Part shown: in pieces, positions 9,001-17,031 of the stretch
Layout of the letters: each line of letters begins with the position of its first letter
How positions within the stretch are numbered: position 1 is the first letter of the stretch
From: JAQIBY01 sp963676165
GTDB lineage: Bacteria > Bacteroidota > Bacteroidia > Bacteroidales > ML635J-15
DNA: 64,000 nt
Direction of reading: 5' to 3'
Assembly: GCA_963676165.1 (NCBI GenBank)
Contig: OY781043.1
Span: 3,472,001 to 3,536,000, forward strand
The notes under the pieces: generated by a model
What the model saw: the letters and a program-made list of their open reading frames with translations, nothing else
What the model was told of the DNA's origin: nothing
Database searches by the model: none
Position numbers and translations under genes: made by a program

Positions 9001-11226
9001 ACCACAATACGTTCCTATTTCAATTGCAGATGTGTTTTCACCATCATATATTGTGAGATAATCATAACAATCAGCACCATTAGGTTCAACATCAAAACTC
9101 ACAAACTCTACCTGTATGAATGAAGCAGGACTTGACGGATAAATTGTCAATTCATAATTCTCATCATTGGCATAGTTTGATGTACCACCAGCATCATAGA
9201 AAACACCAGAACATTGATAAATTGACCCATTTTGCATAAGGATATCAGGTTCAACAACTGTGATATATGCGAATTTAGTTTCAGTGTCTGCACCATAACT
9301 ATTTGATGCTTCTAAAGACACTTGATAGGTTCCTGCTGTATTATAAGTAATGCTTGGATTTTGATCTGTGGATGAACCTGGGGTTCCTCCTTCAAATGTC
9401 CATGACCAAACATTTGGGACATTGGTAGATAAATCGGTAAAATCAACAGTACCACCAACTGCAACACTTGTTGTTGAAGCCTCAAAGTCTGCAATCGGTG
9501 CTGCAGGAGCACTTACGACAATATAATCCTCTTTCAACTCAGAAACTGTACACCCTTGAGAAGTAATTTCAAGATTTACATCGTAGGTTCCTGCAGTATT
9601 GTAAGTTGAGGATGGGTTTTGATCTGGACTTGTATTAGGTGTTCCTCCATCCAATGTCCAACTATATGAATCGACTGTTCCGGAACTTAAATCTGTAAAT
9701 TGAATACTTGTTCCCTCAAACACACTCGTCTGATCTGCAGAAAAATTCGGTGAAGCAACATTGTCAGGAATGAGTTCAACATCCAAACGTACAGTATTGT
9801 CATTTGTGATTGTTATACTGTGTGTTTGCGATTGATATCCTGTTAAGGAGAAAGTAAAATCATAAGTTCCTTCGTAAATTGGACGATGATAATTCCCTAT
9901 CGGAGCAGAAGAATACATTTCTGTATTATCCTGGTCATGTCCAACAATTTCAACTTTCACACCTGAAAGTGGATTTCCAGTACATGCATCAGTAACAATA
10001 CCACGCAAACCATAAAGCACTTGCTCTGTATAATTAAGCATAGCCTGTTTATTGTAATCCCAATAAGTTGGCAACAAGCTCACATCCAAAAGCTTATCAT
10101 CTGACCACTCAAGTGTAATTTCTCGGCAATGTTGATAGTAATTCATATAATCTTGTCGGGAACCAATGGCATAATACCAATCGGCACCATGGGTAACGCC
10201 TGTACTATTATAATCGCCATAATCCATTGAACCTGGACCTTCAAAGTAAGTTGCAGGCGCATCTATTTCAACTTGATTCGCATACACAAACCCAACGTGT
10301 ACCCACCAATCATTATCAGGGTGCAAACGTTCCCAACTTTGCCAAGTATCCCACGGATGATTAATTAATTCAATTCCACTGTGAGTATTGACAGACATCA
10401 CAAAATCGTGACTATCTGCATAACTAATCATGGCATTACTTTCAGCTTGTAATGTGTATGGATCCCCATTACATGTTGGGAAATTCCTGTTCAAGTCAAC
10501 ATTATTGGCATTAGCACGAGTCGCACTAGACACACTTGTATAAGATGCAGATCCATTAAAAGTCCCATCAGGATTTGCTAAAGGATTGCAATAAATTTCT
10601 ATTTCGTTGACAAGATTTGTAACCTGTGGATCTGTACCATAATTCGATAGTAAATAATCGATGAAACGCAAACTAAGCACATAAGCAACGAGTTCATCTC
10701 CATGCATTGTGTTTGACCAGAAAAACTCAGGTTCATCTTCATCCACACTGACATTATCAGAAATCTTGATTGCCAATAAATCCACTCCATTTTCAGACTG
10801 TCCAATGACTTCCAGCTCACAAATATCAGGGTAGTTGGTGACAAAATCCTGCATCATCTGCTCATAAACAGCATGAGTTGGATATCTATCCCAACTTGCC
10901 ATTTGCGCAGTTGTAGTAGCCATTGTCAGAGCGCGGCTAGTATCATAATACGATTCAACCGGAACAAATTTCAAATTATAGGCAAGAAAATCATCAAAAG
11001 TATCTGGATATGCGTAAGCATAAATTACATCTCCCCTAACCTCGTCAATTGCAATTTGTTGTTCCAGCTCCTGCAGTATTTCAACATCATCGCAAGTAAA
11101 TTGAAAATAAAACTCCCCCCGACTATCTAGCGTTTGTTGGGCAAATTCCAAAACATTTTGTGTTTGAGCGTTAAGTGCTGAAACAAAAAGCACAAAAACA
11201 ATTGGTAATACTTTTCTTAATTTCAT
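6073..11226 (-). CDS. Secreted M14 zinc carboxypeptidase, multidomain, type IX cargo
   Basis: Extracellular metallopeptidase predicted to remove C-terminal residues from proteins or peptides. Signal peptide at 1-20 (PIVFVLFVSALNAQ). The M14 domain spans about 115-400 with zinc ligands in MHGDE (HxxE) and NTHSG and the catalytic Glu in REITLEWS. A carboxypeptidase regulatory-like fold follows (GIVTDACTGNPLSG), then repeated PKD domains with W-x-FGDG/WTFEGG cores, a CUB-like module around 660-790, SprB-like and Ig-like repeats, and a C-terminal type IX sorting domain starting CYPNPVSGILHVES. 1717 residues is several times the M14 core length; the rest is stalk. It is 5 bases downstream of a shorter paralogue, so the two form an operon. 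Substrate specificity is unknown. Confidence 0.92.
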   Translation of the reverse strand: MKLRKVLPIVFVLFVSALNAQTQNVLEFAQQTLDSRGEFYFQFTCDDVEILQELEQQIAIDEVRGDVIYAYAYPDTFDDFLAYNLKFVPVESYYDTSRALTMATTTAQMASWDRYPTHAVYEQMMQDFVTNYPDICELEVIGQSENGVDLLAIKISDNVSVDEDEPEFFWSNTMHGDELVAYVLSLRFIDYLLSNYGTDPQVTNLVNEIEIYCNPLANPDGTFNGSASYTSVSSATRANANNVDLNRNFPTCNGDPYTLQAESNAMISYADSHDFVMSVNTHSGIELINHPWDTWQSWERLHPDNDWWVHVGFVYANQVEIDAPATYFEGPGSMDYGDYNSTGVTHGADWYYAIGSRQDYMNYYQHCREITLEWSDDKLLDVSLLPTYWDYNKQAMLNYTEQVLYGLRGIVTDACTGNPLSGVKVEIVGHDQDNTEMYSSAPIGNYHRPIYEGTYDFTFSLTGYQSQTHSITITNDNTVRLDVELIPDNVASPNFSADQTSVFEGTSIQFTDLSSGTVDSYSWTLDGGTPNTSPDQNPSSTYNTAGTYDVNLEITSQGCTVSELKEDYIVVSAPAAPIADFEASTTSVAVGGTVDFTDLSTNVPNVWSWTFEGGTPGSSTDQNPSITYNTAGTYQVSLEASNSYGADTETKFAYITVVEPDILMQNGSIYQCSGVFYDAGGTSNYANDENYELTIYPSSPASFIQVEFVSFDVEPNGADCYDYLTIYDGENTSAIEIGTYCGTDPSVIGTNGVVTASTTSGALTFVFTSDGGVNQTGWEANVSCSSSEIPPTAGFSAAETSSCTGEIQFQDESALATGWTWNFGDGNTSNDQNPLHTYTADGTYTVSLEVTNDHGSDNTSIVDYITIDMPDVPGVSDAESCGPANITLLATADGEVNWYDAASGGNLLATGLEYTDNFSATTTLYLDNTITSSQSFTAGKTDNSGDGGYFTNTNEHGLIFDAYTDFVIEEVTVYADGAADRTITLYDNTDTEIASTTVSISDGESVVSLNFAVSAGTDYTLMGPGSPNLYRNGGGSTGTLAYPFETSGILSIHDNTAGNLEYYYYFYDWQVRVDETCISAREAVNVTIHDLPTVDLGDDQAICDGDDYTFDAGSGFSTYTWTPTGTGQTFVADQAGNYDVIVEDANGCTATDNVNLTVNPNPELTFSTTLATGTNADGSITVNLISGDEAPLTYTWNTLPEQTTQTASNLPAGNYCVTVVNGFGCATVACDNIDASSMPPVPDFTADETESCGFLTVQFTDLSSNSPISWSWDFGDGETSTEQNPQHIYNSAGTYTVELTATNSYGTESYSLTDYITVYDELVISEVSDSHVDVACFGSATGELEVNAIGGDSDYSFTLDAGAPQASGLFSGLSAGGYTLQVIDGVGCSDNMSVFIIQADLLEVTVNTIDESALDACDGSVSADVSGGTLDYTYLWSESLGTDQTVSDLCAGTYQVTVTDALGCTATAQGVVAEGPVVVNADFSADELEGCEDHTVQFSSLSSSDVISWTWSFGDGSSSNAENPEHVYTDLGLYTVELIVENASSETDTETKVDYIHVLDRPELDFDVTHESSAAAQDGEITVLITGTDFPYEISWSNDEMTETITGLSGGYYSVAVTGNNGCAATDVAEVQTLTGVPAKANSGTLCYPNPVSGILHVESSEQIQEINVFSVDGRKIFTLNPQTNLALVSMPEVSGVYLLSVSYESGSSEVFRIIVE

Positions 11227-11231
11227 GTGGT

Positions 11232-14093
11232 TTAGTGTTTTATCATTATTTTTTGATGTTCGACACTTCCATCCTCACGGATAAATCGAACAAGGTACAT
11301 TCCTGTTTGATACTGCTCCACAGACCAATTTATTTCATTGGACTGAATGCTTTCTTGATGTAAAATCTTTCCTGCTAAATCGATGAATTCCACTTTGGTA
11401 TAATCTGAACCATTAAGAAATTGGATGGTCACAGCATGTTTGGCAGGATTAGGATAAATCACAATTGGTTTTTTCTCGTTTTGGTTTATTGAAGACTCCG
11501 AAATACTGATAGTTTCTGAATCAATCATGTCACCACAGTCATTATAGGCTGTAAGTGTCACCACATATTCTCCAGCTTGGCTGTATGCATGTTGTGGATT
11601 CGTTTCTTCGCTTGTTGTTTCGTCACCAAAACTCCAAAACAAGTCAGTATAATTATTTGAAAGATTTTCAAATGTAACATTCAAGCCTTCAGCATCCCAG
11701 TTAAAATCAACCGATGGCGACTCATTAATCACTGCGTAAACCGCTTGTCTTTCGGTATAACAATCAGGGGATTTCACTTTCCAATTGTAAAAATAAGGGT
11801 AAACCTGTTCTGATGTTCCCCAACCAATTCCAGCGTCAGAATTTTTTATGCTCAACATATCAATCTCGTACGGATAGTCAAAGGTATTGGTCCACGTTTG
11901 TCTTCCTCGGTAAAGTCCGGAATTTGCATTCACTGCTAATTGATAGTTTTCTCCAGGAGACAGCTCAAAATTCAGACTTATTGTTTGTTCTCCCGAACTA
12001 ATATTGAGCGTTTTTTCCTGCAAAACTTCTCCTGCAGCATTACGCAATGAGATTGTACGCTCAGCAGTTGTTTCAGCATAAACTGTCACCTCTTGCAATT
12101 CACAATCATCGAAACAATCAAAAATCAAATAATGCTGTGTATCCGTATTGTCGTAATCTCCATCGTCGCTGGTATTTGTTTCTCCAACATAATTTGTTTC
12201 TCCAGCAAAAATTGCTTGGGCATAATAGGTTTGTGAGGCATCCAAGACAGGAGTTGTAAAGGTTTCGCCTGTTTCAATGGAAAGTTCATCGTTCAAGTTT
12301 TCAAACCAATGAATCTCACCATCACTAAATGCTTGTAACTCTACACTCCCACTGCTTTCACAAAGTGATGCAGAATGCACAGAATCAAGACTTGTAAGCG
12401 AGATTTCAATGTAAGCGTTTTTAATTTCTTGTCCTACTCCATTATCATTTGTCACAACTAAGCTCACATCATAAAGTCCATTTTGCTGATATACATGCAC
12501 AGGATTTTCTACTTCAGAGCTTGTCCCATCACCAAAGTTCCATTCAAAACTTAAGTCACCAACAGCTTCTGTTGTATTTGTAAATTGAATCAATGGATTA
12601 CAACTCACCTCTGTCCGATTGGCATAGAAATTAACCTGAGGAGGCAATTCTGATAATGGCACCAATTGCACATCCATATCAATTCTTTCGTCCTGTGACA
12701 GATTCACAGTTTTTGTTTTTGACTGATAGCCATCTGCAGAGAAAGTTAAACTCCATTCTCCTGTATAAAGTAATCTGTGATAATCCCCATTGGGCAATTC
12801 TGAATACACTTGAGTATTACGCTCATCATGACCTTCAATAAACACTTGTGCTTCGATAGGCTCATCAGTGATTGAATCGGTTACAATTCCATGCACACCT
12901 TCCAATGCTTCAGCAAAATAATTCAACATGGCATCACGGTTGTAATTCCAATGATTAGGAAGTTCTTCAGAATCTAAAAGCTTGTCGTTTGACCATTCCA
13001 GAGTTACTTCGCGGCAATGTTCGTAATAATTGAAATAATCTTGACGAGAGCCATCCGTCGTGTACCATGCATAACCGTTAGTAATTCCATCATCTAGCAG
13101 TGTGAAATATCCTGAAGGAGCATTGGCATGCACAGTATCAGCGTATTTTCGGGAAATCTCATACAACCAATCGTCATCCGCATGCACTTCAGCCCAGCTA
13201 TCCCATGGATAATTTACCACTTCAGCACCAGAATGAGAATTTGCAGACATCACAAAATGGCGTTCTGCAGCAAAATCCATCATAGCAATATTTTCTATGG
13301 CAGTTTCATTTCCATCCGGATTCCAAGACCCATTGGGATCGGGAAAATTTCGATTGAGATCTATCCCATTTGCATTGTAGCGTGTTGATCCACTAACATC
13401 CGTTTCACTATCTCCATAAGTACCATCAGGATTTGACAAAGGATTAATCCAAATTTCCAAATTATTAATCAAATTATTCACCTGAGCATCACTGCCATAA
13501 TTTGAAAGCAAATAATCAATCATACGCAACGGCAAAATATAGGAAACAAGTTCGTCACCATGCATTTGACCGGAGAAAAAGAATTCGGGTTCAATCTCAT
13601 CTTCATTCACATTATCAGAGATTTTCACTACTAAAATTGCTCTTCCTTCCTCAGAAAACCCAATGGTATCAAGGCGACAAATGTCAGGATAATCAGTTGC
13701 AAAATCGAGCATCATTTGCTGCAGCACAGCCCAAGTTGGATACTTATCCCAGTTTGACATCTCTGCAACAGAATTTGCCATGGACAAAGAACGAGTTTTA
13801 GAATAATATGGAGAATAAATTTCCATATCCAATCCAAGGTTTGAGACAGCCTCATATTGTTTGGTATTCAAATAAACAATTACCGAATTATTTTTGAACT
13901 TATCTATTCCTGTAATTTTTGATATTTCAAAGACATCAGATTTTGAATTCACATTGATTTCCACAACCGCTTCACCACGCTCATTTATAGTCTCGTTGAT
14001 AGACATATTCTGAGCATAAGACACTGATATACAAAATAAAAAAACAATCATTCCCCGAAGGAAAAACCTTATAATTTTCATAATACCTGGCAA
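11232..14093 (-). CDS. Secreted M14 zinc carboxypeptidase, shorter paralogue
   Basis: Same architecture as its downstream neighbour but with fewer stalk modules (953 aa). The more likely start is the second ATG (14081, MKIIRFFLRG), giving a clean signal peptide ending VSYAQN. Catalytic parts are visible: MHGDE (zinc), NSHSG (His) and REVTLEWSNDK (Glu). A regulatory-like domain (GIVTDSITDEPIEA), a PKD (FEWNFGDGTSSE), a jelly-roll-like section near 600-790, a second PKD (FWSFGDETTS) and a type IX sorting domain beginning IYPNPAKHAVTIQF follow. The pair probably arose by duplication, then the downstream copy gained PKD, CUB and SprB modules. First gene of a two-gene leftward operon whose start faces the DUF2520 gene. 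Confidence 0.92.
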   Translation of the reverse strand: MPGIMKIIRFFLRGMIVFLFCISVSYAQNMSINETINERGEAVVEINVNSKSDVFEISKITGIDKFKNNSVIVYLNTKQYEAVSNLGLDMEIYSPYYSKTRSLSMANSVAEMSNWDKYPTWAVLQQMMLDFATDYPDICRLDTIGFSEEGRAILVVKISDNVNEDEIEPEFFFSGQMHGDELVSYILPLRMIDYLLSNYGSDAQVNNLINNLEIWINPLSNPDGTYGDSETDVSGSTRYNANGIDLNRNFPDPNGSWNPDGNETAIENIAMMDFAAERHFVMSANSHSGAEVVNYPWDSWAEVHADDDWLYEISRKYADTVHANAPSGYFTLLDDGITNGYAWYTTDGSRQDYFNYYEHCREVTLEWSNDKLLDSEELPNHWNYNRDAMLNYFAEALEGVHGIVTDSITDEPIEAQVFIEGHDERNTQVYSELPNGDYHRLLYTGEWSLTFSADGYQSKTKTVNLSQDERIDMDVQLVPLSELPPQVNFYANRTEVSCNPLIQFTNTTEAVGDLSFEWNFGDGTSSEVENPVHVYQQNGLYDVSLVVTNDNGVGQEIKNAYIEISLTSLDSVHSASLCESSGSVELQAFSDGEIHWFENLNDELSIETGETFTTPVLDASQTYYAQAIFAGETNYVGETNTSDDGDYDNTDTQHYLIFDCFDDCELQEVTVYAETTAERTISLRNAAGEVLQEKTLNISSGEQTISLNFELSPGENYQLAVNANSGLYRGRQTWTNTFDYPYEIDMLSIKNSDAGIGWGTSEQVYPYFYNWKVKSPDCYTERQAVYAVINESPSVDFNWDAEGLNVTFENLSNNYTDLFWSFGDETTSEETNPQHAYSQAGEYVVTLTAYNDCGDMIDSETISISESSINQNEKKPIVIYPNPAKHAVTIQFLNGSDYTKVEFIDLAGKILHQESIQSNEINWSVEQYQTGMYLVRFIREDGSVEHQKIMIKH

Positions 14094-14178
14094 ATTTGAC
14101 CTAAAGTTACAATAAATGTCGTAATTTCACCACTCAAACCTCTGCAATGATAGATGCAGTAAGTTATAATTTAGTTGT

Positions 14179-14967
14179 ATGAATATGAAAATTTGTTTAG
14201 TTGGCAGTGGTAATCTGGGAAGTAATCTGGGAAAATCCATGAAGGGTGCCAAGATGGACATCATACAAGTTATCAGTCGCAATCTTAGGAATGCCAAAAG
14301 CTTAGCCCAGAAATTAAACACGGATTACACCGATAAAATCGAAGATTTTGATCGAGATGCAGAAATTATTATTTTTTCTGTTTCCGATGATTCCATTCCA
14401 ACATTATTGCAAAAAGTGGATTTTGGAAATCGATTGTTGATCCATACAGCAGGTAGTGTTTCTCAAAATGTCTTTGAAGAACATAGTGACAAGTACGGTA
14501 TTCTCTATCCGTTACAAACTTTCAGCAAAGAAGAAACAGTTAGTTTTAAAGAAATTCCCATATTCACAGAAAGCAATACAGAAGCAACTTTAGCAATCAT
14601 TGACACAATTGCGAAACGCTTAAGCACAAAAGTTTATCACGCAACAAGCGATGAACGGTTAAGCATACATGTTGCAGCCGTTTTTGCATGCAATTTCACC
14701 AATCATTTGTACCATATTGCGCATGATATTTTACAAGACATTTCCGTTGATTTTGATGCCTTTGCTCCATTAATACGGCAAACTGCAGAGCGCGCAATTG
14801 AAACAGGAAATCCGATAAAATCCCAAACAGGACCTGCACTCAGGCAAGATGAAGGGACCATGCAAAAGCATCTTGAAAAATTAAAGCAAAATGAAGGCTT
14901 AACAGAATTGTATAAATTCATGAGTAATCGTATCTTTGAAACAAAGAAAGAGAATCAAGATGAGTGA
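14179..14967 (+). CDS. Rossmann-fold DUF2520 domain protein
   Basis: Predicted NAD(P)-binding oxidoreductase-like protein of unknown substrate. N-terminal Rossmann fold with CLVGSGNLGSNLGKSM at 5-20 (GxGxxG-type), then IIIFSVSDDSI and LLIHTAGSVS at about residue 95, typical of the ProC/IlvC-like group. The C-terminal helical domain (HVAAVFACNFTNHLYHIA) is the DUF2520 part. 262 aa is normal. Start could be the first ATG or the second (14185, MKICLVG). It overlaps the downstream KdsC-like gene by 8 bases and leads a six-gene rightward cluster. Function is not known for the family in Bacteroidota. Confidence 0.8.
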   Translation: MNMKICLVGSGNLGSNLGKSMKGAKMDIIQVISRNLRNAKSLAQKLNTDYTDKIEDFDRDAEIIIFSVSDDSIPTLLQKVDFGNRLLIHTAGSVSQNVFEEHSDKYGILYPLQTFSKEETVSFKEIPIFTESNTEATLAIIDTIAKRLSTKVYHATSDERLSIHVAAVFACNFTNHLYHIAHDILQDISVDFDAFAPLIRQTAERAIETGNPIKSQTGPALRQDEGTMQKHLEKLKQNEGLTELYKFMSNRIFETKKENQDE

Positions 14968-15481
14968 ATTGACTGAATTGAATTTTAAAGAAAGACTGAA
15001 ACAAATTAAAGCATTTGTCTTTGATGTAGATGGTGTACTATCATCTTCTGAAGTGCATATTTTAGCCGATGGAGAGCTAGCACGAACAACGAATGTTAAA
15101 GATGGTTTTGCTATCGCCCGGGCGATTGAAGAAGGTTACATTCTTGGAATTATTTCAGGAGGAAAATCTGAGGCAGTTGCGGAACGATATCGTAAACTTG
15201 GCGTTCATTCAGTAACAATTCATTCAACCGACAAGATGCAAGACTTTGAAGCATTTCTCAGCACACATCAACTTACGGCATCACAAGTGTTGTATATGGG
15301 CGATGATTTACCCGACATTGATGTCATGAAGCAATGTGCAGTTGCATGTTGTCCTGCTGATGCTGTTGAAGATGTTAAAGCAGTTGCATTATACATCTCC
15401 GGATTCGATGGTGGAAAATCCTGTGTCAGAGATGTTATTGCACAAGTTATGAAAACGCAAAACACTTGGTATAAACAATGA
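14960..15481 (+). CDS. kdsC: KdsC-like HAD phosphatase (KDO 8-phosphate phosphatase)
   Basis: HAD-superfamily phosphatase, likely removing phosphate from 3-deoxy-D-manno-octulosonate 8-phosphate in lipopolysaccharide inner-core synthesis. Motif I is FVFDVDGVLSS (nucleophile Asp and the second Asp), motif II is IISGGKSEAV, and motif IV is YMGDDLPDID; there is no cap domain, as expected for KdsC (usual length 170-190 aa). I place the start at the ATG at 14960 (MSELTELNF), which overlaps the preceding stop by 8 bases, instead of an upstream in-frame ATG. The stop overlaps the next start as ATGA. The same fold includes other small sugar-phosphate phosphatases, so the substrate is inferred. Confidence 0.85.
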   Translation: MSELTELNFKERLKQIKAFVFDVDGVLSSSEVHILADGELARTTNVKDGFAIARAIEEGYILGIISGGKSEAVAERYRKLGVHSVTIHSTDKMQDFEAFLSTHQLTASQVLYMGDDLPDIDVMKQCAVACCPADAVEDVKAVALYISGFDGGKSCVRDVIAQVMKTQNTWYKQ

Positions 15482-16431
15482 AATACCTAAAACTCATACG
15501 AATTCATCACTTATTATTCATTGCTGCTGTGATGTTCAGCATGCGCTATTTCCTTATTGAGTCAGTATTATCACACTATGGTTTAGCTTTAGTGAGCAGT
15601 GAATTTGAGTTTGGACTTCTTGTCTTTGCAGTGCTTCTCATCACAGGAGCTGCAAGCATTATCAATCAGTATTTTGACAGAAAATCGGATTTGCATAACC
15701 GTCCGAACAAAGTGGTTATTGGAACGAAAATCGATCGTCGGTTTGCAATTATTTTACATTCTGTCTTAAACCTACTTGGAGTCATTGCAGGCTTTTATTT
15801 GTGTGCTCTTGCAGGACATTTTTGGTACGGAACGATTTTCATCTTTATCAGCATCGTTTTCTACCTGTATTCTGGTCGTTATAAAAGACGATTGATCAGC
15901 GGTAACCTTTTAATTTCCTTACTCATATCAGGAATTCCATTTTTGCCTTGGATGCTGGAGTTTATGTTTGCAGAACCAACAATTAGCGGACAAATTCCCG
16001 AAAGAATTTACCACCACCTGATGATTCTAAGTTTAGGTTTTAGCATTGCAGGTTTCCTTCTCAACATGGCAAGAGAGACCGTAAAAGACATGATAGATTT
16101 CCGTGGGGATTATCAAGCAGGAAGCAGAACCATCCCCATTGTTTTTGGCAAAAAAGCAGCACGACAGATCAGTAGCCTACTTTTTGCTTTCACCACTGCA
16201 TATATTGTTTTCTCATGGTTTATTTATCTGAGAAACATTGCAATCATACAAGACAAATTACTCACAGTTAGCTATCTAGGCATTTTTTTGGTAGCTCCTT
16301 TAATCTTTTTATCCTTATACATTTTGCAAGCAAACAAACGCAGACATCTTTTTGTTGCTATGCGTATCCTACAAGTTATCATGGTTTTGGGAGTACTGTT
16401 TAGCTTGGTAATCTTTCTGAATATTCAGTAA
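15478..16431 (+). CDS. UbiA-family prenyltransferase
   Basis: Integral membrane prenyltransferase that joins an isoprenoid diphosphate to an acceptor. Eight or nine hydrophobic helices are visible across 317 aa. The first Asp-rich motif is NQYFDRKSDLHNRP at about residue 62-75 (DxxxD binding Mg-diphosphate), the second is ARETVKDMIDFRGD around 195-208. The short form resembles the Bacteroidota proteins annotated as geranylgeranylglycerol-phosphate geranylgeranyltransferase-like; I cannot decide between a lipid, quinone or haem acceptor. It overlaps kdsC by 4 bases and is 3 bases from maf, so expression is coupled. Confidence 0.85.
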   Translation: MKYLKLIRIHHLLFIAAVMFSMRYFLIESVLSHYGLALVSSEFEFGLLVFAVLLITGAASIINQYFDRKSDLHNRPNKVVIGTKIDRRFAIILHSVLNLLGVIAGFYLCALAGHFWYGTIFIFISIVFYLYSGRYKRRLISGNLLISLLISGIPFLPWMLEFMFAEPTISGQIPERIYHHLMILSLGFSIAGFLLNMARETVKDMIDFRGDYQAGSRTIPIVFGKKAARQISSLLFAFTTAYIVFSWFIYLRNIAIIQDKLLTVSYLGIFLVAPLIFLSLYILQANKRRHLFVAMRILQVIMVLGVLFSLVIFLNIQ

Positions 16432-16434
16432 ATT

Positions 16435-17022
16435 ATGATTGAAACATTAAATAAAACCTTTCAATTTGTTTTGGCAAGTCAATCTCCTCGCCGACAAACT
16501 ATCCTTCGCGAAATGGGCTTACAGTATCTCTTAAGGAGATCGTCTTTAAAAGAAGAAACTTTCCCTGAAGACATGAGTCCTGCTGAAGCTGCAGAATATA
16601 TTGCAACGCAAAAAGCAATGCACACAGAAATCAAATCGGACAAAGAATTGATTATTTCTGCAGACACAATTGTTTGCATAGAAGACACTATCTTGGGGAA
16701 ACCACATAATTATTCTGAAGCTTTTCAAATGTTAAAACGTATTTCTGGGAAAACGCATTCCGTTATTACAGGAATTTGTTTGAGAGACAACACATATTGC
16801 GAAAGCTTTCATGCAGAAACACAAGTTGATTTTGCGGATTTAAGCAATGAAGAAATCAGAAACTACATTGAACGCTATCGCCCATTTGACAAAGCAGGAG
16901 CATACGGCATTCAAGAATGGATAGGTTACATTGGCATTTCACGCATTGAAGGAAGTTATTTCAATGTAGTTGGCTTACCAAGCCACAGTTTGTACGAAAA
17001 GTTAGTATCACGCATAAAATAA
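16435..17022 (+). CDS. maf: Maf-family nucleotide pyrophosphatase
   Basis: House-cleaning enzyme hydrolysing nucleoside triphosphates to monophosphates, probably dTTP/UTP or modified pyrimidines. Motifs: LASQSPRRQTILREMGL at 12-28, ISADTIVC near 80-87 with the catalytic Asp, and the C-terminal DKAGAYGIQEW at 150-160, which with QEW fits the YhdE-like dTTP/UTP branch. 195 aa is standard. Three bases separate it from the prenyltransferase and nine from the peptidase gene, so it sits inside the operon. Confidence 0.92.
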   Translation: MIETLNKTFQFVLASQSPRRQTILREMGLQYLLRRSSLKEETFPEDMSPAEAAEYIATQKAMHTEIKSDKELIISADTIVCIEDTILGKPHNYSEAFQMLKRISGKTHSVITGICLRDNTYCESFHAETQVDFADLSNEEIRNYIERYRPFDKAGAYGIQEWIGYIGISRIEGSYFNVVGLPSHSLYEKLVSRIK

Positions 17023-17031
17023 AAATGACAT

